DNA from: Alphaproteobacteria bacterium
GTDB lineage: Bacteria; Pseudomonadota; Alphaproteobacteria; UBA6615
DNA length: 64,000 nt
Direction: 5' to 3'
Assembly: GCA_002727315.1 (NCBI GenBank)
Contig: PBWR01000023.1
Location: 36,722-100,721, forward strand
Below the pieces are notes generated by a model. The model ran no database searches. It was not told where the DNA came from and saw nothing but the letters and a program-made list of their open reading frames with translations. Positions 43,583-51,457 of this stretch are shown in pieces. Numbering within the stretch: position 1 is the stretch's first letter; each line of letters opens with the position of its first letter. The position numbers and the translations under genes were made by a program.

Positions 43583-44485
43583 ATGGCAACCCCCATCCCC
43601 TACAACCGCGAACTGGAGTTCGAGTATGGCCGGGTCGATGAGATCACCCCGCTGATTCGCCGGGTGATCGCCAACAACCCCAGCGCCTTCACCTTCCACG
43701 GCACCGGCACCTATATCGTCGGGCGCGGCAAGGTGGCGATCATCGATCCGGGCCCGGACCTGGCCGAGCATGTGGATGCGCTGCTCGATGCAATCCGGGG
43801 TGAGACGGTGAGCCACATCCTGGTCACCCACACCCATATCGACCATTCGCCCGCCGTGCCCGCGCTGCAGGCCGCGACGGGCGCGCCGACCTATGCCTAC
43901 GGCCCCCACGGCACCCGGCCGGAAGACGGTGCGAGCGAGGGCGGCGGCGATTACGATTTCATGCCCGATCATCGGGTCAGCGACGGTGACGCGGTGACGG
44001 GCGAGGGTTGGTCGGTGGAGGCGATCCACACGCCGGGCCACTGTTCCAACCATCTGTGTTTCTCGCTGCGCGAGGAGGATGCGCTGTTCTGCGGCGACCA
44101 TGTGATGGGCTGGTCCACCTCCATCGTCTCGCCGCCCGACGGCGACATGAAGGACTACATGTCCTCGCTGGAGAAGATCGCCCGCCACCCGGCCGGGCGC
44201 TACTTCCCGACCCACGGCGCACCCATCGATGCACCCGCGACCTATGTGGCCGCCCTGATCGCCCACCGTCACGAGCGCGAGGACCAGATCCTGGCCGAAC
44301 TGGCGAACGGCCCGGCCACCATCACCGAGATGGTGCCGCGCATGTATGTCGATGCGGACCCCAAGCTCTATGCCGCCGCCGCGCGGTCCGTGCTGGCGCA
44401 CCTGATCCACATGGTGGAGACCGATCGTGTGAAAGCCGACGGGGATGCGGGCGCGGAGAGTGTCTACCGGTTGGTGGGGGACTGA
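43583..44485 (+). CDS. MBL-fold metallohydrolase, LACTB2/glyoxalase II-like
   Basis: 300 residues. The metallo-beta-lactamase motif THTHIDHSPA gives HxHxDH, with the later ligands TPGHCSNH, LFCGDHVMG and YFPTHGAP. A C-terminal helical domain (EREDQILAELANGPATITEM ... AHLIHMVETDRV) matches the winged-helix tail of LACTB2-type enzymes. It may hydrolyse a thioester or ester, or act on RNA; substrate is not assigned. It is located just after a family-A repeat, same strand as the CoA-transferase-family gene, and could share its transcript. Confidence 0.88.
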   Translation: MATPIPYNRELEFEYGRVDEITPLIRRVIANNPSAFTFHGTGTYIVGRGKVAIIDPGPDLAEHVDALLDAIRGETVSHILVTHTHIDHSPAVPALQAATGAPTYAYGPHGTRPEDGASEGGGDYDFMPDHRVSDGDAVTGEGWSVEAIHTPGHCSNHLCFSLREEDALFCGDHVMGWSTSIVSPPDGDMKDYMSSLEKIARHPAGRYFPTHGAPIDAPATYVAALIAHRHEREDQILAELANGPATITEMVPRMYVDADPKLYAAAARSVLAHLIHMVETDRVKADGDAGAESVYRLVGD

Positions 44486-44506
44486 ACCTCCACAATACCG
44501 TCATGC

Positions 44507-45145
44507 CTACTCCGGCGTGATGTAGTACTGGCCGCGCAGGAAGCGTGACAGGGGCACCGGGCGGTCCGGGTCCGGCTTCGGCGGTTTCAGAATATGGCGC
44601 TCGGCCTCGGCCAGCGCGATCCGGGTGATCCCGGCCACATCCAGCAGGCGTGAGTCGTCGAACGAGCGGAAGGCCACGTCGACCAGCTCCCCGTCTCCCG
44701 TCAGCGCGCCCGTGGCGCCGTTCGCTTCCGCCAGGAAGAAGCGCGCGTCGAACCGCCGGGTGCGCCCCGGCGGGGTAATAGCCCGGAAGAAATAGTCGAG
44801 CCCGTCGAGCCGGGGCCGGAGCACACCATCATCGACGGTGCCGATGGCCAAACCGGTCTCCTCCCATGTCTCGCGCACGGCCGCCGCCGCGATGGCGCGC
44901 GCGCGTGTCGGGTTGGCCGCGCGTTCGAGCCGCGCCTGCACGTCGGCGCGCAGGTCGGTCTCGGCGCGCAACGTCTTGTCGGCCGGGTCGACCCGGCCGC
45001 CGGGGAACACATAGGCTCGGGGCATGAAGACATGGTTGTGGTGGCGCCGGCCCATCAGCACCTCCAGGGTGCCCCGGCGGCGGCGCCACACTACCATCGT
45101 GGCCGCGTCGACGGGACGCATGGAGCGGCTGGATTCTTCGGCCAT
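44507..45145 (-). CDS. Nudix hydrolase, NUDT19/NUDT7-like
   Basis: 212 residues from ATG 45145; the longer track start runs through the NIPSNAP gene in another frame. The pyrophosphatase motif is RETWEETGL with the upstream VFPGGRVDPAD. The PGG and RExxEE parts are separated by a long insertion (about 40 residues), as in the CoA-diphosphatase-like NUDT19 group. With CoA- and acyl-type neighbours, a CoA-derivative diphosphatase is plausible but inferred. It lies 20 nt downstream of NIPSNAP on the same strand. SD is weak. Confidence 0.85.
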   Translation of the reverse strand: MAEESSRSMRPVDAATMVVWRRRRGTLEVLMGRRHHNHVFMPRAYVFPGGRVDPADKTLRAETDLRADVQARLERAANPTRARAIAAAAVRETWEETGLAIGTVDDGVLRPRLDGLDYFFRAITPPGRTRRFDARFFLAEANGATGALTGDGELVDVAFRSFDDSRLLDVAGITRIALAEAERHILKPPKPDPDRPVPLSRFLRGQYYITPE

Positions 45146-45165
45146 GCCTGGCGGGTCCGGGTGGG

Positions 45166-45819
45166 CTATTTGATCGGCGAGAAGGACACCGGCAACAGGT
45201 ACCGGTTGTGCTGGTCGATCACCCGGTGGCCGTTGGCGGCCTGGTAGATGGGCCAGCGCGGATCGGCCGTGGCTGCCGTCTGGGCCGCCTCGCGCTGTGC
45301 GTGGCTGTCCCAGTACCACAGATGCACCACCTGGCCGATGCGGCCGGTGGCCGATGAGCAGTAAACCAGCAGCTGCCAGCCGTGATCCTTGATGATGGGC
45401 GCGGCCAGCGCCTTGGTGACCTCCACATAGTTGGGCACCTGGGTATAGGTGATCGAGTAGGTGCGTTCGTCGACGAAGCCCTGGGGGCTGCCATTGCCGG
45501 TGAAGGCGAACGGCTCGACCACGTCGGTGGTCTGCAGCAGCCGGTTCTCCTGTTCGACCAGCATTTCGCGGCCGACCCTGAGATAGTCGGCCCATGCGGG
45601 GTCGGCGGCCAGGGAGGCGCGAATTTCCTGGCGGGCGGCCGCGCTCTCGTATTTCCAGTAGTGGACGGCCTTGTTGAGCGCGCCGGTCTCAACCGTGAAA
45701 TACCCGGCCAGCTCATAGCCGTGCTTCTTCTGTAGCGGGTAGCCGTTCTCCTCGACATGCTTGAGGTAGGCGGGCATCTGCCCGGGCCTGGTTGTGTAAG
45801 TTCGCGCGTCGATGATCAT
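45166..45819 (-). CDS. NIPSNAP-family protein
   Basis: 217 residues with two ferredoxin-like NIPSNAP modules: the first starts MIIDARTYTTRPGQM and has AVHYWKYESAAARQEIRASL; the second starts DERTYSITYTQVPNYVEV and has VVHLWYWDSHAQREAAQ. These dimeric alpha/beta-barrel proteins lack a settled function. It is probably co-transcribed with the Nudix gene (20-nt gap). It is divergent from the broken gluconolactonase gene. Confidence 0.9.
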   Translation of the reverse strand: MIIDARTYTTRPGQMPAYLKHVEENGYPLQKKHGYELAGYFTVETGALNKAVHYWKYESAAARQEIRASLAADPAWADYLRVGREMLVEQENRLLQTTDVVEPFAFTGNGSPQGFVDERTYSITYTQVPNYVEVTKALAAPIIKDHGWQLLVYCSSATGRIGQVVHLWYWDSHAQREAAQTAATADPRWPIYQAANGHRVIDQHNRYLLPVSFSPIK

Positions 45820-45944
45820 GCGCCAGTCTCCCCCGGAATATCCGTTTCGCGAGCGGCCCGAACTGGTTGCCGCGCGGTGCTGTGAGTGTATCGTGACACG
45901 GCTGGGTTGCGGTTGAAAGAGACCCCACGGGAAGGGAACGGCGG

Positions 45945-46445
45945 ATGGAAGATCCGAACATCGTAGAGGTGGTGGAGGCGGGTGCGACGCTGGGCGAAAG
46001 CCCGCTCTAGTCGCCCGACGAGCAGGTGCTCTACTGGCTCGATATCAAGGCGCCGTCGTTGCACCGCTAAGATTCCGCGAACGGCCACGACGAGGCCTTG
46101 CCCATGCCCCAGGAAATCGGCTCGATCGCGCTTAGGCAGGCCGGCGGGCTGGTCGGTGCATTGCGCGACGGGTTCGCGTTCATCACGCCCGGCGACGATG
46201 CGCTGGAATGGATCGGCAATCCCGAGCCCGACCCACCGATGAACCGGCTGAACGATGGCCGCGCCCACCGCCAGGGACGGTTCTGGGCGGGGTCCATGCA
46301 CGACTCCGGAGGCCCGCCACGGACCTGTTTTGAGCGCGAGCCTGTCGGCGCCTTATACCGCCTCGACCCGGACGGCTCGATCCACCGGATGATCAACGGA
46401 ATCCTGGTCTCGAACGGCCTGCCCGAGGCCGCATACCCGGGTTAG
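45945..46445 (+). pseudogene. SMP-30/gluconolactonase-like gene, two stops and an internal deletion
   Basis: ATG 45945 opens a frame reading LGESPL-TAG-SPDEQVLYWLDIKAPSLHR-TAA-DSANGHDEALPMP, then GSIALRQAGGLV, RLNDGRAHRQGRFWAGSM and ALYRLDPDGSIHRM. This is the N-terminal half of an SMP-30/regucalcin beta-propeller. Stops are at codons 22 (46008) and 42 (46068). After VSNGL, where the propeller should continue for more than 100 residues, the sequence jumps in frame to PEAAYPG-stop, which resembles the usual C-terminal end of the family (GLPE..F/YxG). The gene is therefore decayed by two substitutions and one deletion. A family-A repeat follows 17 nt later. Confidence 0.8.
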
Positions 46446-46462
46446 GCAGGCGAACAGGACCC

Positions 46463-46528
46463 CCTCGTCCTGAGCCTGTCGAAGGAGAGGGGATCCTGTC
46501 ATCATACTTCGACAAGCTCAGTATGAGG
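46463..46528. repeat. Family-A intergenic palindrome
   Basis: CCTCGTCCTGAGCCTGTCGA and TCGACAAGCTCAGTATGAGG arms around a roughly 24-nt centre, just after the broken gluconolactonase gene. Confidence 0.85.
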
Positions 46529-46626
46529 ATACGTTTTGAGCCCGGCACCAAATCGCCCCAATCCCGTCACCGCCGCGCCGCGTTGCGCGGCCAGTCTCGA
46601 GCCTGCCCTGTCAGGGAGGAGAGACG

Positions 46627-47007
46627 GTGCGTGGTTTGACGGTGTTTGCATTGCTCATAGGTGGAATGCCGCTTCTGGCTTTTGCCGCAACGGTCGCCCT
46701 GACCGATGGCGCACCGATACGCGCCCCGTCTGCAGGGTCTGGGATGCCGGTCGTGGCGCACGAGACGCCGGGCATCTGGCTAGGGCAACCGGCGCCGCGG
46801 CGTCCGGCCGGCATCCCTTCCTGGTTATCACCGGGTCCGGGGGAATGGTCGCCGCTGCCGGCCGCGCGCTTTCGCGACGACCGCATGCATGCGGGCTGGG
46901 ACCGGCTGCACCGGATGGCCGCCGCCGGCAACCGCGACGCGCTGTTGTTCCTGACCCTATTGAAATCCGGGACGATCGCCCGCCCGGCGGGGTATTTCGC
47001 CCCTTGA
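46627..47007 (+). CDS. Hypothetical exported protein
   Basis: 126 residues from GTG 46627 with a strong SD (GGAGGAGAG). A signal peptide (MRGLTVFALLIGGMPLLAFA-A) is followed by a Pro-rich stretch, and the last third (MHAGWDRLHRMAAAGNRDALLFLTLL) looks like a single Sel1/TPR-type helical pair. I do not recognise a family. It lies 150 nt before the heat-shock gene, same strand, and the intervening region contains the thermometer. Function unknown. Confidence 0.6.
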   Translation: MRGLTVFALLIGGMPLLAFAATVALTDGAPIRAPSAGSGMPVVAHETPGIWLGQPAPRRPAGIPSWLSPGPGEWSPLPAARFRDDRMHAGWDRLHRMAAAGNRDALLFLTLLKSGTIARPAGYFAP

Positions 47008-47107
47008 AATTTCCCGTTTGGAAAACCATGTCAACGGTTCCTTTCGGGGCTCGAACGAGACTGAAGGGTCAACATCTGGGGCGCCAGAACCGGGCCCTGA
47101 GGACCGT

Positions 47108-47157
47108 GGCCAGCTGAGGCTGCGGCCCGGAACTCGCTCGTAAGGAGGAGTGACGGC
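47108..47157 (+). promoter_or_regulatory. ROSE-like RNA thermometer upstream of hsp20
   Basis: The 5' untranslated region ends with a hairpin GGC-CAGC-tgag-GCTG-cg-GCC (47108-47127) and then a second foldback in which ACTCGCTC (47132-47139) faces GGAGGAGT (47144-47151). The latter contains the SD GGAGG. TCGCT matches the U(U/C)GCU signature that sequesters the SD in ROSE elements, with an internal G-G opposition. Placement before an alphaproteobacterial small heat-shock gene is the classic ROSE setting. Fold inferred by eye. Confidence 0.65.
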
Positions 47158-47613
47158 ATGTCACGATTGTCACAGTTGAACAGCCCGTTGATGCTGGGTT
47201 TCGATGAGTTCGAACGCACGCTCGAGCGCATCTCCAAGGCCTCTACCGACGGCTATCCCCCCTACAATATCGAATGGACCGGCGAGAACCGTCTGCGGAT
47301 CACGCTGGCCGTGGCCGGGTTTACCCGCGACGATCTGGATATCCAGCTCGAGGACAGCCAGCTCACGGTGAGCGGACGGCAGCGCGAGCAGGATGATCGC
47401 GAGTATCTGCATCACGGCATCGCGACGCGGATGTTCCAGCGCAGCTTCGTGCTGGCCGACGGGGTCGAGGTGACCGGCGCCTCGCTCGACAACGGCCTGC
47501 TGCACATCGACGTGTCGCTGCCGCAGCCGGAACGCAATGTGCGCAAGATCGAGATCGACGGAGCGTCTGCGAATGCACCGGAAATTGACGTGGAAACGAA
47601 GGGGCGGTCGTGA
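47158..47613 (+). CDS. Small heat-shock protein, Hsp20/IbpA class
   Basis: 151-residue ATP-independent holdase chaperone. The alpha-crystallin domain runs from about residue 38: YNIEWTGENRLRITLAVAGF, DDLDIQLEDSQLTVSGRQ, HHGIATRMFQRSFVLADG and ASLDNGLLHIDVSLP (the A-x-x-x-n-G-v-L signature). N-terminal MSRLSQLNSPLMLGFDEFERTLERISK resembles IbpA/rhizobial HspA class proteins. Probably heat-induced at translation through the upstream ROSE-like element. Its TGA overlaps the next gene's ATG (TGATG region). Confidence 0.95.
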   Translation: MSRLSQLNSPLMLGFDEFERTLERISKASTDGYPPYNIEWTGENRLRITLAVAGFTRDDLDIQLEDSQLTVSGRQREQDDREYLHHGIATRMFQRSFVLADGVEVTGASLDNGLLHIDVSLPQPERNVRKIEIDGASANAPEIDVETKGRS

Positions 47614-47822
47614 TGAACGAGGATTTCGAGAAGTTCAGCCCGGTTCAGTTTGCCGCCCTGGGTGTCGATCGGGTCGCCTATGTCCGGCCGGCCGTCGTCG
47701 ACGGGCGCACCGTGTACGCGATCCATAATGCCGACGGCAACGAGATCGGCGTGATAGCCGAGCGCGACATCGCCTTCGCGGCGGTCAAGCAACATGACAT
47801 GGAGCCCGTCAGCGTCCACTGA
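47613..47822 (+). CDS. DUF1150 family protein
   Basis: 69 residues from ATG 47613 (a GTG one codon earlier is the track start). The whole length is the DUF1150 domain: EDFEKFSPVQFAALGVDRVAYVRP, then YAIHNADGNEIGVIAERDIAFAAVKQHDMEPVSVH. This small alphaproteobacterial family is nearly always coupled to hsp20, and its function is unknown; the context implies a role alongside the chaperone. It overlaps the hsp20 stop, so expression should follow the same thermometer. Confidence 0.93.
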   Translation: MNEDFEKFSPVQFAALGVDRVAYVRPAVVDGRTVYAIHNADGNEIGVIAERDIAFAAVKQHDMEPVSVH

Positions 47823-47841
47823 CGGTTGGTGCACCGTCCGG

Positions 47842-48324
47842 TCAGCTGGCCGCGCGCAAATTCTCGCCGACGGACACGCCGGCCTCGATCAACAGCGCGT
47901 AGATCGCGTCGGGACTGTCGGAGCCGCGTAGTTTGTCGCAGAACGCCCGGTCCCGCATGATTCGCGAGACCCGTGCCAGGGCCTTGAGATGGTCGGCGCC
48001 CGCACCTTCCGGGGCGAGAAGCAGGAAGACCAGGTCCACCGGCTGATCGTCGATCGCATCGAAGTCGACCGGCTTTTCCAGGCGCGCGAACATGCCGCGC
48101 AGGCTCGACAGCTGCGGCAGTTTGCCGTGGGGGATGGCCAGTCCGGACCCGACGCCCGTTGAGCCGAGCCGTTCGCGCTCGACCAGGATGTCGAATATCT
48201 GGCGCGAATCCGATTCGAAAACCGTCGCGGCCGCCTTGGAAAGCTCCTGCAGCAACTGCTTCTTGCTGGTTGCGTGCAGGTTCGCCATGACGGCATTGGG
48301 TTCCAGTATATCTTCGATATTCAT
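47842..48324 (-). CDS. ptsN: PTS IIA-like nitrogen regulatory protein (EIIA-Ntr)
   Basis: 160-residue phosphoacceptor of the nitrogen PTS, which tunes potassium, nitrogen and envelope responses. Phosphorylated His is in GSGLAIPHGKLPQL, with MNIEDILEPNAVMANLHATSKKQ at the start and DLVFLLLAPEGAGADHLKALA in the core. ATG at 48324 is preferred to the track start, which would overlap hpf. It is 10 nt after hpf, completing the rpoN-hpf-ptsN order. Confidence 0.95.
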   Translation of the reverse strand: MNIEDILEPNAVMANLHATSKKQLLQELSKAAATVFESDSRQIFDILVERERLGSTGVGSGLAIPHGKLPQLSSLRGMFARLEKPVDFDAIDDQPVDLVFLLLAPEGAGADHLKALARVSRIMRDRAFCDKLRGSDSPDAIYALLIEAGVSVGENLRAAS

Positions 48325-48334
48325 GGTCAGTCCG

Positions 48335-48898
48335 TTAGGCCGCGTCGCCGGAAGTGTCGATCCATCCGACATTTCCGTCCGCGCGCCGGTAGATGACGCT
48401 CAGGCCGTCATGCTTTGCATTTCGAAACAACAGTGCCGGTGCGTCGGCCAGGTCCATCCGCATCACGGCTTCCGAGACCGTCAGGGTCTCGATCGATGTC
48501 TGGTTTTCCGCGATGATGACTGGGTTGTCGTTGTTCGCGGTATCCTCGTTCGTGTCGTCATCGTCCGGCAGCGGGGCGATGATGTATTCCGCCGTGCGGG
48601 CAGCCTCGACGGTCTCGCGTTCCTTGTGATGATCGCGCAGCCGCTTGGCCAGATGTGCGAGCGCGATATCGAAGGTGACATAGGGATCGTCGGCTTCCTG
48701 GTGGGCTTGGACATGGATGCCGCGCCCAACATGCATGCTGATGGTGGCCCGCGTCAGAAAGCTCTCGCGCGACAGCACGCCCGTCGCCTCGATCGCGTCG
48801 GCGAAGTACTTGTCGCTGGTGTCGGCAACCGCGTCCTCTATGTGACCGCGCAGCGCGTCACTCACATCGATTTGCTGTCCTGATACGTTGATCTGCAA
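48335..48898 (-). CDS. hpf: Ribosome hibernation promoting factor, long form
   Basis: 187 residues with the two-domain architecture of long HPF. Residues 1-100 are the RaiA/YfiA fold (INVSGQQIDVSDALRGHIED, TISMHVGRGIHVQAH, LAHLAKRLRDHHKER). After an acidic linker (PDDDDTNEDTANNDN), the C-terminal dimerisation domain reads PVIIAENQTSIETLTVSEAVMRMDL with FRNAKHDGLSVIYRRADGNVGWID. It drives 100S dimer formation in stationary phase. Upstream is a 285-nt gap after rpoN, likely carrying its own promoter. Confidence 0.95.
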   Translation of the reverse strand: MQINVSGQQIDVSDALRGHIEDAVADTSDKYFADAIEATGVLSRESFLTRATISMHVGRGIHVQAHQEADDPYVTFDIALAHLAKRLRDHHKERETVEAARTAEYIIAPLPDDDDTNEDTANNDNPVIIAENQTSIETLTVSEAVMRMDLADAPALLFRNAKHDGLSVIYRRADGNVGWIDTSGDAA

Positions 48899-48983
48899 GG
48901 CTTTGCTTTACGCTCGTGATGACAATTTGAATACGCCTGGCCGCCCGTTGTATGGCCGGGACAATCCACCAAGTGTTTTCTGT

Positions 48984-49067
48984 GTTGCGAGAGATCCGTT
49001 CTGAACCGGATCGCAACGCTTTACGTCGCTTCAGTCTCGGAACCGACCGCCTGTGGCGCGGTCTCGG
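48984..49067. other. Two hairpins in the rpoN-hpf gap
   Basis: The 285-nt gap between rpoN and hpf holds GTTGC-gaga-GATCCG / CGGATC-GCAAC (48984-49017) and AACCGA-CCGC / GCGG-tc-TCGGTT (about 49042-49067). Neither is followed by a T-run, so I do not call terminators. They may be mRNA leader structures of hpf. I see no clear sigma-54 site. Confidence 0.35.
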
Positions 49068-49183
49068 TTTGCGGCGCGGAACTTAGTTAGGCGCCCATGC
49101 ACTGTCAATACTGGTGGTGGGGGAAAATCAAAGCCCGATATTCTCGATGAAAACAGTTACAAGGCGTTGAAAAGAAAAAGGTT

Positions 49184-50659
49184 TTAGACGGCGGCCCGTT
49201 TCATGCGCCGGCGCTCGACCGAAGACGGAATTTTCAGCGAATCCCGATACTTGGCGACGGTTCGCCGGGCAATTTCCACACCGTCGCCGCGCAGCATCTC
49301 CACGATCTTGTCGTCGGACAGGATCGACTTGGGAGATTCGTTGTCGATCAACAGCTTGATTTTGTGGCGCACCGATTCGGCCGAATGCATATCGCCTTCG
49401 CCGGAGTTGTTGATCGCGGTGGTGAAGAAGTACTTCAGCTCGAACATGCCGCGCGGGGTGGCCATGTACTTGTTGGTGGTCACGCGGCTGACGGTGCTTT
49501 CGTGCAACTTCACCGCTTCGGCGATGTCCGCCAGGATCAGCGGCTTGAGATGGGTCACCCCCAGTCGGAAGAACGCGTCCTGCTGGCGGATGATCTCGGT
49601 CGCGACCTTGAGAATGGTCCTGGCCCGCTGGTCGAGCGCGCGCACCAGCCAGTTGGCGGCCTGGAAGCGTTCCTGCACGAAGGCCTTGTCGTCCTTCTCC
49701 TGGGTCAGGCTCGAAATCTCGGTGTAGTAGGCGCGATTGACCAGGACGCGCGGCAACGTGTCGTTGTTGAGCTCGATCTCCCAGCCCCCGCCCTGCTTGG
49801 CCCGCATCATCACGTCGGGTGTCTTATATTCGACATTCCCGTCCTCGAAGGCGGACGCGGGCTGCGGGTCGAGGGTGCGAAGCTCGGCCAGCATGTCCGC
49901 CAGATCCTCCTCGTCGACGCCGCAGGCCCGGCGCAGGCGGGCTAGATCGTGCTTGGTCAGCAGATCGAGATTCTCCAGCATCGCCTGCATCGCCGGGTCG
50001 AGACGGTCGCGCTCGGCCAGTTGCAGTTCGAAGCACTGGATCAGGTCACGCGCGAACACACCGGTCGGCTCGAATGCGCGCAGGATGGTCACGATCCGCT
50101 CGACATGGTCGGTCTCGCAGCCCAACTGTTCGGCCAGTTCCTCCAGCGGCACCGAAAGGAAGCCGCGTTCGTCGAGCGTGTCGATCAAGGCCCGGCCGAT
50201 CAGGCGGTCGGTCGGGTCGGCGATCGACATGTCCAGCTGTTCGGTCAAATGCTCGCGCAGCGTCACTTTGCTGGCCATCGTCTGGTCGATGCCGGGCAGC
50301 GAATCACTGTCGCCGCGCGGTGCCGGGGTGCCGCCACCGGCGGGGCGGAAGGGATCGTCCTGCCATTCGTTGGTGTAATTGGTGTCGAGCGGAGCTTCGT
50401 CGGCGGAAAGGGTTTCGCGCTCGGTCAGGGCGGCGGCGTCACCGTCGTCGCCGGCGCTGGATTCACCCTCGGAGGGGGCGGCGTCATCCTCGATAAGTGC
50501 GTCTTCGCGCTCAAGGAGCGGATTCTCCTCAAGTTCGGTTTCGACGAAGGCGGCCAGTTCAAGATTGGAAAGTTGCAGCAGCTTGATAGCCTGCTGCAAC
50601 TGCGGCGTCATGACCGGCGCCTGGGTCTGCCGGACGTCGAGACGCGGGGACAAAGCCAT
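49184..50659 (-). CDS. rpoN: RNA polymerase sigma-54 factor
   Basis: 491 residues. The Gln/Leu-rich activator-interacting region I (MTPQLQQAIKLLQLSNLELAAFVETELEENPLL) is followed by an acidic region II, the core-binding domain, a helix-turn-helix (AEAVKLHESTVSRVTTNKYM) and the RpoN box ARRTVAKYR near the C-terminus. It directs transcription of nitrogen, carbon and motility genes with enhancer-binding ATPases. It lies 12 nt after lptB, in the conserved lptCAB-rpoN-hpf-ptsN order. Confidence 0.97.
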   Translation of the reverse strand: MALSPRLDVRQTQAPVMTPQLQQAIKLLQLSNLELAAFVETELEENPLLEREDALIEDDAAPSEGESSAGDDGDAAALTERETLSADEAPLDTNYTNEWQDDPFRPAGGGTPAPRGDSDSLPGIDQTMASKVTLREHLTEQLDMSIADPTDRLIGRALIDTLDERGFLSVPLEELAEQLGCETDHVERIVTILRAFEPTGVFARDLIQCFELQLAERDRLDPAMQAMLENLDLLTKHDLARLRRACGVDEEDLADMLAELRTLDPQPASAFEDGNVEYKTPDVMMRAKQGGGWEIELNNDTLPRVLVNRAYYTEISSLTQEKDDKAFVQERFQAANWLVRALDQRARTILKVATEIIRQQDAFFRLGVTHLKPLILADIAEAVKLHESTVSRVTTNKYMATPRGMFELKYFFTTAINNSGEGDMHSAESVRHKIKLLIDNESPKSILSDDKIVEMLRGDGVEIARRTVAKYRDSLKIPSSVERRRMKRAAV

Positions 50660-50671
50660 GGTTAACGTCTT

Positions 50672-51457
50672 CTACAGGCTGAATCTTTCACCAAGGTAAA
50701 CACGCCTGACATCTGCATGAGACACGATTTGCGATGGTTCGCCGCTCATCAGCACCGAACCCTCATGCAAGATATATGCCCTGTCGACGATATCCAAGGT
50801 CTCACGAACATTATGATCCGTGATCAGGACGCCGATTCCACGATCCTTGAGATGGCTGACCAGGTCGCGAATGTCCGCCACCGCGATCGGATCGATGCCG
50901 GCCAGGGGTTCGTCGAGCAGGACGAAGTGCGGCTGGCTGGCGAGCGAGCGGGCGATCTCGACGCGCCGGCGCTCGCCGCCCGACAGCGCCAGTGCCGGGG
51001 TCCGGCGTAGATGGGTGATCGAAAATTCGGCCAGCAGATCTTCCAGCATGGCCTCGCGCCGTTCGCGCTCCGGCTCGATGACCTCGAGCACGGATCGAAT
51101 ATTCTGCTCGACCGAGAGGCCACGGAAGATCGAGGCTTCCTGGGGTAGGTATCCGACGCCCAGGCGCGCGCGCCGGTACATGGGCAAATCGGTAATGTCA
51201 TGGCCGTCGAGGGAGATGGCTCCCGTGTCCGGCGTCAGCAGGCCGGTGATGATGTAGAAACAGGTTGTCTTGCCGGCGCCGTTGGGCCCCAGCAGCCCGA
51301 CCGCCTCACCCTGCTGGACGTGCAGGGACACATCCCGGATCACCGGGCGCTTGCGAAACCGCTTGCCGATATTCTCGACAATCAGCCCTTCGTTGCTGGC
51401 CACCAGACGCGGTCCGCCATCGGGACCGGTTTCACTGGCAGGTGGCGTTTTGGTCAT
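50672..51457 (-). CDS. lptB: LPS export ABC transporter ATP-binding protein
   Basis: 261-residue ATPase that powers LptFG extraction of LPS. Walker A GPNGAGKTT, LPQEASIFRGLSVEQN Q-loop, signature LSGGERRRVE, Walker B FVLLDEPLAGID and H-loop LITDHNVRETL are all in place. The N-terminus has a roughly 25-residue Pro/Gly-rich extension before LIVENIGKRF, so the true start may be internal. It overlaps the lptA stop by 4 nt (ATGA). Confidence 0.96.
   Translation of the reverse strand: MTKTPPASETGPDGGPRLVASNEGLIVENIGKRFRKRPVIRDVSLHVQQGEAVGLLGPNGAGKTTCFYIITGLLTPDTGAISLDGHDITDLPMYRRARLGVGYLPQEASIFRGLSVEQNIRSVLEVIEPERERREAMLEDLLAEFSITHLRRTPALALSGGERRRVEIARSLASQPHFVLLDEPLAGIDPIAVADIRDLVSHLKDRGIGVLITDHNVRETLDIVDRAYILHEGSVLMSGEPSQIVSHADVRRVYLGERFSL

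Noticed and set aside
27441-46528. CRISPR array
   Set aside because: The repeats are dispersed singly between genes, are palindromic, and have no regular spacers or cas genes.
48984-49067. Terminators downstream of rpoN
   Set aside because: Good stems but no T-run on either strand, and the conserved order suggests transcription into hpf.
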